DNA from: JAIYDQ01 sp031411055
Lineage (GTDB): Bacteria > Planctomycetota > Planctomycetia > Pirellulales > Pirellulaceae
Assembly (NCBI GenBank): GCA_031411055.1
Contig: JANOAI010000340.1
Coordinates: forward strand, 1-27,122
Length of the DNA stretch: 27,122 nucleotides
Reading direction: 5' to 3'
Below, piece by piece: positions 12,201 through 16,607 of this stretch. A model generated the notes under the pieces. The model was not told where the DNA came from. It searched no databases and saw only the letters and a list, made by a program, of their open reading frames with translations. The translations under genes were made by a program, and so were the position numbers. Position 1 is the first letter of the stretch. Every line of letters begins with the position of its first letter.

Positions 12201-14256
12201 CGGTATCACGAATGTCGAAGCCGAAACTAGCAGCTGACACGCCACTGCTTGGCCGAAACTGCAAGCGTTGAATACTCTGAGCTAAAATCCAGTCGGTGGC
12301 GATGTACTCGTCCATAACGCCGGACTCGACTGGCAAAACAATGGGTACGTTATCCAGGAAAAGTTCTCGATTCAATTGCGATCTCCAACCAATCAATCGA
12401 ATGGCATCGATTTCGTTTGGAACGGCATTTCCAGGGTCAGAAAACGGGAAGTCCGATTTCTTAAATTGGTAGATGGCATTCGTGTCGATTACTCTCGAAA
12501 AATTTTCGGTAAGCGGCTTTGAATCCGGAATAAAGCTGAAGACCAAACTTCGCGGTGTTGGGTCTAGGAGCGGATTTGAGGGTGAAGTAGCGTTGATGTT
12601 TTGTAGCTGAAATCCGAGAGGAACTGTCGGCAGACTTTCGATGCTTCCGCTAGGTTTGTGGCGAAGCTGCGAACCGGCTATTTTCGCATACGGGATGGAT
12701 GTTCCTGGACTAACAATCTCGAACGCGGCCCCGCCGTCATCGTACAGCCTAACTTGGCCATCGATTGCGTCGGGAAGGGTTACCAAGCGGACGGAGTGGA
12801 CCCCCGACATTGGATCTAAAATTCCAAAGTCCGTTGGATTCAGAATCTGCTCGCTGAATCCGTCGAGAGTCTTTGATTTCGCCACACCGAATGGAATCGA
12901 ATCGACATTCATCCTCCATAGTTCGGTCCCGCTTTTGCCATCCGAGTACGGAACATAGAGGGAATTGTTTGCAACAATAAATTCAAAGTCATTCGACGAA
13001 GAAAAGCCAGAGTCGAGAACATCGAACGCTGTCATCGGTACCGTTCCACCGGAGGTGCCGTCTGATAACCAATGTAAGTCGAACGGTGCCGGGACTGAGG
13101 GAACGCTTGAGTCTGCTGGGACTGGCGTGGCGGTTGTCTGGAAATAGAGCTTGCCGTTGACGTTCGCCAGATGCATTGGACTTTTATCCGATACAGCGCC
13201 GGTTAGATGGCTCTTGAAGGAAACCTTACTAGCAGTCGAAGTCGCATTGGGCGAACTTGGCACCTGCCAAAGTTCTCTGGGGCTTTCACCGTTTGTGGCG
13301 GAGAAGAAGAGGGCTCCGTTGACATTGGTAAGAGCATCGGGATCACTTGATATCCAGTCATTTGTCTCTGGGTCTGGCGGGTAGACCTCCACAAGCTCGG
13401 CTTGTGAACCCGTCGCCGTTACCCGAAAGAGATTGACGTCAATATCGTTGCTTGCAGAAAAGTACAAAACGCCATTAACATTGACAAGGTTTTCGGGAGT
13501 CGAACTATAAGGAATATCGCCATAGTCAGCTCCCGATCTTATATCGTCAAAGAGTGCGGTCCCGGCAATGGTGCCATTTGTTCGCCAGAGTTCGTTTCCG
13601 ACTGTGTCTGAGTCGATAGTAAAATAGACGAATCCATTTGCCTCTGTAAGGTTGTTGGCGTTCGAAAGTCCGCCCATCAGTACCGTGGGTGCGGAGCTGC
13701 CAGTCTTCTTGTAAAGACTTGTTTCCCCTACGTCGTCAGTTGCAACGAAAATGAGCGAACCTGCCAGGTTGACAAGATTCTTTGGCATCGAATGGCCGTC
13801 GCCGGAATTTATATCCGTTACCCTCACGGCGCCTTGCGACGAATCCGTCCGCCAAATTTCTGAACCATGCGTTCCATTGTTCGCAACGAAGTAAACGGTT
13901 CCATTGACGTTCGTAAATTGATTTGGGTTTGAACTGGCTGATCCAAGTCGAATATCCTTTACCTGGACGGCGCCCTGGGAAGTATCCGTTCGCCAAAGTT
14001 CACTTCCAGTGGTTCCGTTATTGGCAGAGAAATAAACTACGCCGTCGACGTTGGCTAGATTGCGAACTTCGGCGTTCGCTGTATTCGCGTTGATATCCCT
14101 AACGAGCTCAAACGGAACACCCGTCATCACTTCCCGACGATCGAGCGTTTCAAAAAGAGCGATACGAAATTGACGTCGTTTTCTGGCGACGACCAAACGA
14201 TTCCATATAGCCTTGAAACGCTTCAGCACAGAAAGTTGCCTCAGAATTCGCAACAT
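61..14256 (-). CDS. Giant exported ELWxxDGT / cadherin-like / Ig-like repeat protein
   Basis: The reading frame encodes about 4,731 residues from an ATG at 14256; the frame is open to 14334, giving 26 more residues. I prefer 14256 because GAGGGG lies 6 nt upstream and the protein then starts with a short basic leader followed by LDRREVM (about residues 38-44), like the N-terminal motif of many exported planctomycete proteins. In order: eight ELWxxDGT repeats (about 49-455), three cadherin-like domains, eight repeats (970-1397), one cadherin-like domain, eight repeats (1531-1969), two cadherin-like domains, further beta-domains with a VNDPP-type junction, six Ig-like repeats of about 112 residues (2996-3669), then about 1,060 residues of charged helix. 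No C-terminal transmembrane or dockerin-like segment is evident. Inferred role: a very large surface or secreted adhesion or structural protein. Its substrate is unknown. The gene is complete in the window; its stop is 60 nt from the window edge. Confidence 0.9.
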   Translation of the reverse strand: MLRILRQLSVLKRFKAIWNRLVVARKRRQFRIALFETLDRREVMTGVPFELVRDINANTANAEVRNLANVDGVVYFSANNGTTGSELWRTDTSQGAVQVKDIRLGSASSNPNQFTNVNGTVYFVANNGTHGSEIWRTDSSQGAVRVTDINSGDGHSMPKNLVNLAGSLIFVATDDVGETSLYKKTGSSAPTVLMGGLSNANNLTEANGFVYFTIDSDTVGNELWRTNGTIAGTALFDDIRSGADYGDIPYSSTPENLVNVNGVLYFSASNDIDVNLFRVTATGSQAELVEVYPPDPETNDWISSDPDALTNVNGALFFSATNGESPRELWQVPSSPNATSTASKVSFKSHLTGAVSDKSPMHLANVNGKLYFQTTATPVPADSSVPSVPAPFDLHWLSDGTSGGTVPMTAFDVLDSGFSSSNDFEFIVANNSLYVPYSDGKSGTELWRMNVDSIPFGVAKSKTLDGFSEQILNPTDFGILDPMSGVHSVRLVTLPDAIDGQVRLYDDGGAAFEIVSPGTSIPYAKIAGSQLRHKPSGSIESLPTVPLGFQLQNINATSPSNPLLDPTPRSLVFSFIPDSKPLTENFSRVIDTNAIYQFKKSDFPFSDPGNAVPNEIDAIRLIGWRSQLNRELFLDNVPIVLPVESGVMDEYIATDWILAQSIQRLQFRPSSGVSAASFGFDIRDTGSTLFGGENISTPATFSYSVQGVNQPPDGRNAVFEISEDVPYVLREEDFGFRDEHDIPRNAFKSVVITTVPSSNDGDLLFDGDLVAPGDEIDVHGGIDQSRLTFLPRENRNGDGLGRFTFQVRDDGIEAIGSPLDPVANFAYFNIASVNDAPRGYGKTMSVVQGTTLSFEPSDFGFEDLIDGNQFRGVRIAQLPPEEHGSLRLFGARVRTGQEIPVDSITHLTFSPSNKARDDYETEFRFAVLDDGGTNQGGLNYDQTARAISLAVETSDLTRAPGRSAIANLVSDINSGDSSSDPRWLTNVNGTLYFSASDGQYGEELFKSNGTRGGTTLVKDISVDGSSHPSWLTNVNGNLFFVTEIPEGGSQLWKSDGTDSGTVLVGSFPADSGQPSLAWLTNFNGQLYFTAYTYSWGTELWRLDSVSNSLDLVADIDPDESSNPTELVVVDDTLYFAATTASNGNELWSHQKNQQGAFLVADLTPNQSYYYSEDRTITRPTFDYYGYLSGYEEYTYPVSGYRTRIGSGSPRGLTNSNGTLFFAAETPAQGRELWKVADQGPELVYDTLPFNRIISPGLSLPVNSGSPDQLTNVDGVLFFSAESSSGRDLWKSDGTGTGTLKVKSITAPPSGTSTFGNSFNPGALRNVNGLLYFTARTPGQGQNIWVSDGTSAGTRPLPPEENPGFGSTLPADLLEIDETFYFPRLQSGTGQELWKIVPNHAPRGLGRSVTISHDTPYKFSTKDFVVDDWHDSNALMSVIIDSLPEEAKGKLTITIAGKMRPVLVNDEIFVRDIDSLRFEPSSTYERNSMAFFRFRVRDDGGRLLGGEDLDQIADSFVINISKSGNSQPVNDNPAVTLVKDIFGGISGSDPKWFTDVSGTLYFVATDPVAGRELWRTDGTTLGTFRVRDLKWNGSSNPSNLLNANGTLFFMTQRQSGGSDLWRTDGTSIGTNRVFEFPFYYDFSAIDSLTNLNDKLIFSAYTQQYGTELWISDGTTNGTHLLKNISLESGSNPSEFTQVGNRLYFAATSDTNGRELWTSDGTIDGTFMVDDLRGNWGEPRYGYETRYDPEIGYFDYPISYEVTVIGDSNPSDLTNVNGTLFFTAYSKQNGRELWKVSPNNTPSSLEIELVADINPTGDDENYPFSESSNPSSLTNVGGTLFFAAETLENGRELWASNGFASGTFLAADLNGIDTYDPDGRLVIGSSNPSELFNVNGTLHFNAFDLDNGLAICTAKPVAGSLQVIAGRLSNDRNPGFGQIFPSHFLSVQGTHYFTLANSEYGNELYRFDTNQAPNGVDQSRSILNTQPHSLSIADFTYTDTPANPNRRLLSIKLTNLPVGTSGRLQIVLSGDNFRDVTEGEVVNEHQLSTLRYVPNATALQDYTASFRFAVRDAEGTFLDGKDIDASPANFTFHVKAVNQAPVGFHETRTLARTSIPYQFSITDFRLQGVQSNPANQLKSIRIESLPTTTINGVTSLAGVLKLRELSGSMEYVENEIPLGREISANEIPNLRFYPTLSRSKSSFNVTFSFRVRDRGGVLDGGKDLAFQSNSFTFNIPANTTPNTAPDFSTLRYRETDLLFTPRITVLEDQLSEPLVLEIQDDDTLEPEWKFTFTSSNPSLLAADRIAVVDRPSFDTPESSPANVTPDGKIRVRFLPYANQTGTSVITISVSDGLHVTTRSVTVTVVPVNDPPFAYGDVKAIENYPSTPVAIRWEDFHYQDIDEIYDPVLTLVVPPSVELYNIADQTAPLPLSGSLELGADPSDPQSTSVVLAAGSQVSRAQIVRRGLTYVPASIATPPRHVSFVFKIEDEQSSTIPTKLSIFYKLDNNDKRLGFADPPIREIARNAKTLLDYTFEFQADFFFREKPTTIGPPNPEDFDRVFVEFYKGEEAPDENTTPDAVEEITERFRKYVYDPGFLPRELNLGPDEAGFQLYYRLKVNDLPVASPKTKQEWRYWNEKASPVTESDLVLRPKMILVSALDPSKPAYIDHFRVGLDGLISNEDNVVVEFHHGSETPADSDPPIGSVRIFAPSRSLFYRPSDFDPSFTDREGLTTIYYRLVRNGVIEDLDTTSDSTWRSYEFNQATYPSLTASIEDADFEPIAPALSSDLSPVGWFRGIVREPGPIEENDSSSVGSFTVDLRLGTDPLAPKQTFTTDAKGEFVVRLDQLPSDKVVTYRVRRFEDESGEVRTPWKTLTVTFKPVSLPNDLIIELKSPLADAMLNQLVATTYDSTIKGRLTLSSDSNVSVYVELTINNSPEPTRILVDENGHFEYSVRPALLGSNAVLARVTAFDSVSGNWLYASDSIGTALTWGLDFELLSRPVPAFQLSLHSDDGASNQDRRSSNVKLDGLIDSLDDAADSFDRYSVEFFIGSDTQVVAVRKPDSLGRFTYTPPISADDQTSVTINARLIRWNPFFKGYEHSSTSIEITRLSRVSQPIAISNMRLTEDNGANSTDHRSSRITIQGAVGQGSYSTTSRIRWSHSIEGNVEGDFFTDSRGKFQFSPSGLTPNVSQTVYLQASHYEPRIRQIVSSDWVPFEFTYEPTTNQPPLTTQLRLISDTGLEGDFTTLNPTIFGQVSNDGSASRLPIEIDLDGNDGLDRADVTIFTDPQGTFLYTPIYSTFGSKTVKVRAVEFSQANGSEIVGAWTSLAFVLQTASNNEPVVIRDVTFDDLAIDSESRLQSPTLYGRITNDQQLDGHFVEVDLDGNDVSTDWTTTTDRQGRFRLPLTGLPEGSFTLSVRIREFDNVTRKWIIGSDFVYSDVHVDQSAIAVNVPTLQLTNDDGESASDRITTDPRLMGNVDRSDHPGNAFVELDFDSDFTADLLLRVQSNGTWSFPGNGLLPSSSNIQVSARTRIEANAGELHFSPWSSEPNGLPFSFTLLPSANPSLAITDLVLENDTGSSATNDRSTSIPRIRGTVVGASTSSTTNVSYDLDGDGSVDGSTVVNNGQFIVQLDTAKLGNQRLLSVDFAPSIGSQSPGSGWKRFSFVYSTDPDGPAAQQLVDLMELVEQSQLETTLNGTNARINRLNIDRQSDRVLDTQSSSANAQRNAAIRQAESQVKAAQLEAQSDLQAALVVAGYAFQSSLATFPGDTQSYNFQAFSLPDLPDYGLAVIPDDSTQPKLRLAIPTYSGPTLDIEQDETFLDLRQAARDELEGIERSSKELKEEKDRDVQLAFSNQVNLADRRRKEAFRLADLAYTKALSETIPDEYSEKLRVYREKSNQAWNDATEVAWKLFNDVWTRDGLLYHNEDYYNFLASLSVYQGRCSELGYCNDTPATGLFERLVLTHGHLVAHQTVEPLITNRTADAEKRFEMDSLNTHRDVISVFAQMWNATNSEYAIALNSIPEHHLKIFLRQIAATIDRLYAKAEADKVFREFVAIEKNTRDAKVVEHEHERNQAVANAQRNLDMKIVDGKKAALDVWLVKERESLGGSSNWLDYQEKLIVRGHLRDETVANADDIYRQSSVEERYKRDKQVVQLQFSRDKDVSKTIDDHDLLRIGGQESYLRSQASIRIGNEYSLNAAQANLRKKQIAARKEYEDSYLTAAKDFVGLRIELRRGFELEESAAWQDSGDITKLILPSSVLSSSFEAYFRDESSATNAFKLATNVDRISKYHGDVGDALDRAHLSISDQAFTHDKGLSENLHNTQASIASLDSEQTVEIADLDRKLAHDVADADFRLAQDVSAKNRVRADVSNKAIQDAEVENAIAQSEYLHDESFDYYLATIDELQFINTPWSQYQINLAHSEFTRASREGIIAIDLAKDMRTANLRSSRALSKAGKDLSDKQEKSNRDYSYEIADAKYIYAAGDAHFQLIADHARAEASFETALARTRRDMRNEDFLHGSGLWNESQKSGYNGLRFFLNRELNGAYAKANNETGTFLLKSFSHLTLKLNDHYNNNKNLLNRDDPLVMFSGDLGPAVEEYVRNHPTNDNPVSKIEADHQEKLDQANELDQIPQLAESFRSSVEMSRIFRELDYWDEKRQDEFDGKMSVVHLDYAKDVFGAETGFADRRLKQKSGFALARAIASVRLASEQLDADLDYGRESLNAQKNLDVEKV
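3250..5268 (-). repeat. Six tandem Ig-like repeats with acidic Asp loops
   Basis: Residues about 2996-3669 of the giant protein hold six units starting near 5255, 4905, 4570, 4235, 3912 and 3565, a period of about 330-350 nt. Each opens with a strand such as LQLTNDDGESASDRIT or LVLENDTGSSATNDRS. The later four carry a DxDxND/DGD-like stretch (DLDGNDG, DLDGNDV, DFDSDF, DLDGDGS) that could bind calcium. The Ig-like fold and calcium binding are inferred from pattern. Confidence 0.7.
8350..9662 (-). repeat. ELWxxDGT repeat block 3 (eight units, putative beta-propeller)
   Basis: Residues about 1531-1969 of the giant protein contain eight units with the cleanest consensus (GRELWRTDGTTLGTFRVRDL is the first). 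Unit 7 has lost ELW (it reads LAICTAK), and unit 8 is ELYRFD. A Tyr-rich insertion between units 4 and 5 (about 8960-9080) and NPGFG before unit 8 match block 2. The offset between the two blocks is about 1.69 kb. Confidence 0.82.
10065..11352 (-). repeat. ELWxxDGT repeat block 2 (eight units, putative beta-propeller)
   Basis: Residues about 968-1397 of the giant protein again contain eight units (WLTNVNGTLYFSA...ELFKSNG through FYFPRLQ...ELWKIV). A Tyr-rich insertion lies between units 4 and 5 (about 10640-10770), and an NPGFG motif lies between units 7 and 8. Both are shared with block 3, which points to duplication of a whole block. Confidence 0.82.
12890..14112 (-). repeat. ELWxxDGT repeat block 1 (eight units, putative beta-propeller)
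   Basis: Residues about 49-455 of the giant protein hold eight units of the form NVNGxLYFxA...GxELWRTD. Each is 40-60 residues long, and units 3, 5, 7 and 8 are divergent. The unit count equals that of blocks 2 and 3, which suggests a closed eight-bladed propeller rather than an open array. The fold is inference; the repeats are seen directly. Confidence 0.8.
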
Positions 14257-14262
14257 GACATT

Positions 14263-14268
14263 CCCCTC
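14263..14268 (-). promoter_or_regulatory. Ribosome binding site GAGGGG of the giant gene
   Basis: GAGGGG on the minus strand ends 6 nt before the ATG at 14256-14254. The two upstream in-frame candidates (ATG at 14334 and 14277) lack a comparable site. This selects the 14256 start. Confidence 0.55.
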
Positions 14269-14712
14269 GCACCCCATCGATTTTTCACCAGCCTGAAACC
14301 ACCTCGACCTCTTGTCAGAGGCCACTTGTTTCAAAAGCTAACGATTGGCCCATCCGAAGTCAACAATCCCGTAGACAAAAATTCTCTTGGCAATTCGCAG
14401 TTCGCCGCGAAGAAAAACAAAACCAGACTTCGTGCATTTTTACCGACACGGGTTGGGAAATCTCAGCCCCCCAACATTGTAGGCCATCGTGAATTGCCGC
14501 CTCATCAGGAACGAAAACGATCGAGTTTATAAGGATTATTATGAGAGAAAGACTCAACAAAAACAGTACTTTTGAAAAGCGCTCTCTGGGGCGCTGACCA
14601 TAGCGTCATTTCGATTTTGAACTAGCCAAACAAACTTAGGGGACTTCGATGTGTAAGGGATAGAGACTTACGTTTCGGAAACAACTGTTTAAATGGAGAG
14701 TTCGAAGTCGAT

Positions 14713-14752
14713 AAAAAAACCCTGTCGACCGGGGCAGGTAGTCGTTACAGGG
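14713..14752 (-). terminator. Intrinsic terminator (stem-loop plus U7)
   Basis: The minus strand has CCCTGT (14752-14747), a 2-nt bulge, CGAC, an 11-nt loop, GTCG and ACAGGG (14725-14720), directly followed by seven T (14719-14713). This is a textbook Rho-independent terminator. It would end read-through from the GTPase operon (stop at 14856) and any transcript from the promoter at 14800-14827. Confidence 0.75.
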
Positions 14753-14793
14753 CACATGAGGAGCAGAACGGGGCAGAGTTGTTGCTCCTCTTG
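14713..14793 (-). ncRNA. Candidate 81-nt small RNA (or attenuated leader) with two C-rich loops
   Basis: Between the predicted start (about 14793) and the end of the U tract (14713) lie two stem-loops. Hairpin 1 is GAGGAGCA/TGCTCCTC (14758-14765 with 14783-14790), with an inner AAC/GTT stem and the loop TCTGCCCC. Hairpin 2 is CCCTGT/ACAGGG plus CGAC/GTCG with the loop TACCTGCCCCG, followed by seven U. Both loops expose CUGCCCC. C-rich loops in other bacterial small RNAs (for example RsaE) bind Shine-Dalgarno sequences, so translational control in trans is a reasonable inference. The alternative is a terminator/attenuator in the leader of the giant gene, whose own RBS is G-rich. Confidence 0.45.
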
Positions 14794-14799
14794 AACATT

Positions 14800-14827
14800 A
14801 AGATATCACTTGTGCGGTGCATGTCAA
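14800..14827 (-). promoter_or_regulatory. Sigma70-type promoter upstream of the small RNA / giant-gene leader
   Basis: The minus strand reads TTGACA (14827-14822, perfect consensus), a 16-nt spacer, then TATCTT (14805-14800, four of six matches). The predicted start near 14793 falls just before the first stem-loop. The -35 box begins about 29 nt after the stop of the last GTPase-operon gene. Confidence 0.45.
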
Positions 14828-14855
14828 GAATTTTTTCTGCCCCCCTCCCGAGGGT

Positions 14856-16607
14856 TCAAATTTTATCAAATCGATCAGCGGCCGCTATTTCGCCGTTCTC
14901 CATGATTCCGTTAAGAAACCGGATTCGGCAAAATGAGTCGTCGAGTCCTTCTAGTCTCAGCGAGTCATCCCTGATCATCGTTTCAATTCGGTCGTGAATC
15001 GAACTGTGAATTTCGTCAGTTAGTTGCTCGATGACCTCCTTCCGAGTGAGGTAGGCGAGCAAGATCATGCCGCCAATAACCCCGGGAAGAACGCCAAGCA
15101 GGAATCCTGTGAATATCTTCGCAACCTCGGGCAGTGGAAACGAGGTGATCCCATCACTGCGTCCCAACCACACATCGACGAGCGGTCTCACGTAGTCGGC
15201 GTACAACGCGATAATTGGACCTGAGGCCAGCACAGCAAAAATCGCCGTGCAAACAACTGATGTAGTCAACACCGATTTGCCGGGTGTTCGCTTGCGACAT
15301 CTTTCATCAAGAATGCTTCTCACATCGTGGAGCAGTGTTTCGGCTCCACGAACCTGAATATCATCGCGATCAATTTTGGAAAGGGCTTGGCTTCCCGGCA
15401 CTCGAATCGTTATCGCTCGCCTCGTCTGGGCTAGCGGGTCAATCAAATCGGCTACCACACTGCGACTAAATTGATTCCCAGCGTTCTGATTCAATTCTTG
15501 TAACGAATTGCGGTTCCGCCACAGCTGGCCACCGGTTTGATACGCCGCCAATGCCAATGCTACTGGACTGCCCAGCATAGCCATCGCGACACGATCCCAG
15601 ACGCCCGTCGTCAAAGCGAGTGCCCCTAGCACCGATCGAAACGGAAAACATAAGATTGGTGTTATTTCGCAAGCGATCAAACGCAATCGAATTCGGATTG
15701 GTATTCGCAAATCTGAACTCCCTGAAATCCAATTCATTGTCTGCGTCTTCAAAACTTGCTTCTCCTTCTTCGTCAAATCGCGGATGGACTCATTCACCTG
15801 TTCAAAGTCCGAGCTACGAAGAATGTTGCGAGATTCCGTATCCAGTCGCTGCACGATCGCGTCGCAACGCTCAGTCTGAATCTGCCTTCGCTTGCTCTCG
15901 CTCACGTCGATCAATCCCTGGCATTGAGTCCATATCTCACGCTCTGCTTCGCCAATCAAAGCCTTCGTTCGCTTGTCCTGGTAGTTGGGGAATTCAAGCC
16001 TCGGGCGACAAGGGTTGGAACCCAGCGCCCTTGTCAATCGACCAACAAACGCCTCAACATCCTGGCTGCCTTTGTCAGTCACATCCAAGATGATCGGTAT
16101 AATAGGAATTCCCTCCAACGGTTTGATCGTCCGAACTGCCGCATCTGTTTGCAAGTCCTCGAACTTTACCAAGTACAGCACGACGTCCGCATCCACACGA
16201 TCCGTTTTGCTTGGATCTATCGCGAGACAAGACCAAGGTGGTGTTCCATTCCAAACGCCCCTCTCGATTGCCTCAAACGGACTCTGGCGTGGGAACCAAT
16301 CGGGCCGGACGGGACCAAAACCTTCGAGGTTTTCGACCAGAGCTATCGGTTGTCCACTAAGCTCTTCGCTAATCGCCCTTCGTAAAGCAGACACGACCCA
16401 GCGGGCGTCCACCGCCGATTTTGACGCAATCACCACAATCGGGCTACGCTTGTTATGCGACAACTCGCGCACATCTCGGTAGATGGTCGACAACTTTCGA
16501 CACAGATTGCCGATCTCACGTTCGGCTTCCGTGCCTGGCATAATCTCCGCCATGGCTTGTTTCAATTTCTCGATACGCTCGAAAAAAGCCTTTTCTTGGT
16601 CGTTCAT
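14856..16607 (-). CDS. Polytopic membrane protein with a degenerate GTPase-like N-domain
   Basis: The product has 583 residues. A helical lead (1-50) is followed by an alpha/beta domain: the strand SPIVVIASKS (55-64) sits where a P-loop would be, but ASKSAVDAR lacks the Gly-Lys-Ser/Thr of Walker A. DADVVLYLVK (139-148) and IPIILDVTDKG (170-180) resemble the third strand and the G4 strand of a GTPase without the binding residues. Hydrophobic segments lie at about 316-335, 339-356, 442-470 and 497-520. The start codon shares one base with the stop of the upstream GTPase gene (TAATG), so the pair is translationally coupled. I infer a pseudo-GTPase partner or membrane scaffold for that GTPase. 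The architecture is loosely like the E. coli YcjX/YcjF pairing of a GTPase with a membrane partner, but I claim no homology. Last gene of the operon. Confidence 0.85.
   Translation of the reverse strand: MNDQEKAFFERIEKLKQAMAEIMPGTEAEREIGNLCRKLSTIYRDVRELSHNKRSPIVVIASKSAVDARWVVSALRRAISEELSGQPIALVENLEGFGPVRPDWFPRQSPFEAIERGVWNGTPPWSCLAIDPSKTDRVDADVVLYLVKFEDLQTDAAVRTIKPLEGIPIIPIILDVTDKGSQDVEAFVGRLTRALGSNPCRPRLEFPNYQDKRTKALIGEAEREIWTQCQGLIDVSESKRRQIQTERCDAIVQRLDTESRNILRSSDFEQVNESIRDLTKKEKQVLKTQTMNWISGSSDLRIPIRIRLRLIACEITPILCFPFRSVLGALALTTGVWDRVAMAMLGSPVALALAAYQTGGQLWRNRNSLQELNQNAGNQFSRSVVADLIDPLAQTRRAITIRVPGSQALSKIDRDDIQVRGAETLLHDVRSILDERCRKRTPGKSVLTTSVVCTAIFAVLASGPIIALYADYVRPLVDVWLGRSDGITSFPLPEVAKIFTGFLLGVLPGVIGGMILLAYLTRKEVIEQLTDEIHSSIHDRIETMIRDDSLRLEGLDDSFCRIRFLNGIMENGEIAAADRFDKI

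Larger units (their letters stand above)
14257..14855 (-). other. Non-coding leader/intergenic stretch between the GTPase operon and the giant gene
   Basis: About 600 bases with no convincing gene. It holds, in minus-strand order, a TTGACA promoter (14800-14827), a stem-loop (14758-14790), a second stem-loop with U7 (14713-14752), an 8-bp inverted repeat (GACTTCGA 14642-14649 with TCGAAGTC 14702-14709), and a weak stem with a C-rich loop (AGCGC/GCGCT, 14578-14595). A poor promoter-like pair TTGAGT/TTATAA (14552-14557 and 14527-14532, 19-bp spacer) could start the giant-gene mRNA. A 66-codon minus-strand frame at 14360-14560 does not look coding. Confidence 0.6.

Noticed and set aside
8350..14112. 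ELWxxDGT arrays as CRISPR-like or DNA-level direct repeats
   Set aside because: The repeats are protein-level with diverged nucleotides and variable spacing inside one reading frame.
61..14256. Many plus-strand and minus-strand frames of 60-200 codons inside the giant gene, such as 6793-7413 (+) and 3219-3809 (-)
   Set aside because: They overlap a single uninterrupted frame with clear protein repeats, and their translations are low-complexity Arg/Ser/Cys-rich shadows without motifs.
14527..14557. TTGAGT/TTATAA promoter for the giant gene
   Set aside because: The 19-bp spacer and weak -35 make it too uncertain to list as a separate feature.
14360..14560. 66-codon minus-strand frame in the giant-gene leader with a hydrophobic start (MLSLSLIIILINSIVF)
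   Set aside because: No ribosome binding site and a Cys/Trp-rich tail; it overlaps promoter-like AT-rich sequence, which explains the hydrophobic codons.
14840..14855. CCCTCCCGAGGG palindrome just after the last operon gene as a terminator
   Set aside because: The loop is too tight and no T tract follows on the minus strand; the hairpin at 14713-14752 is the better terminator.
15756..16385. 209-codon plus-strand frame opposite the 583-residue protein gene
   Set aside because: It is antisense to a coupled gene with clear membrane segments, and it has no motif or ribosome binding site.
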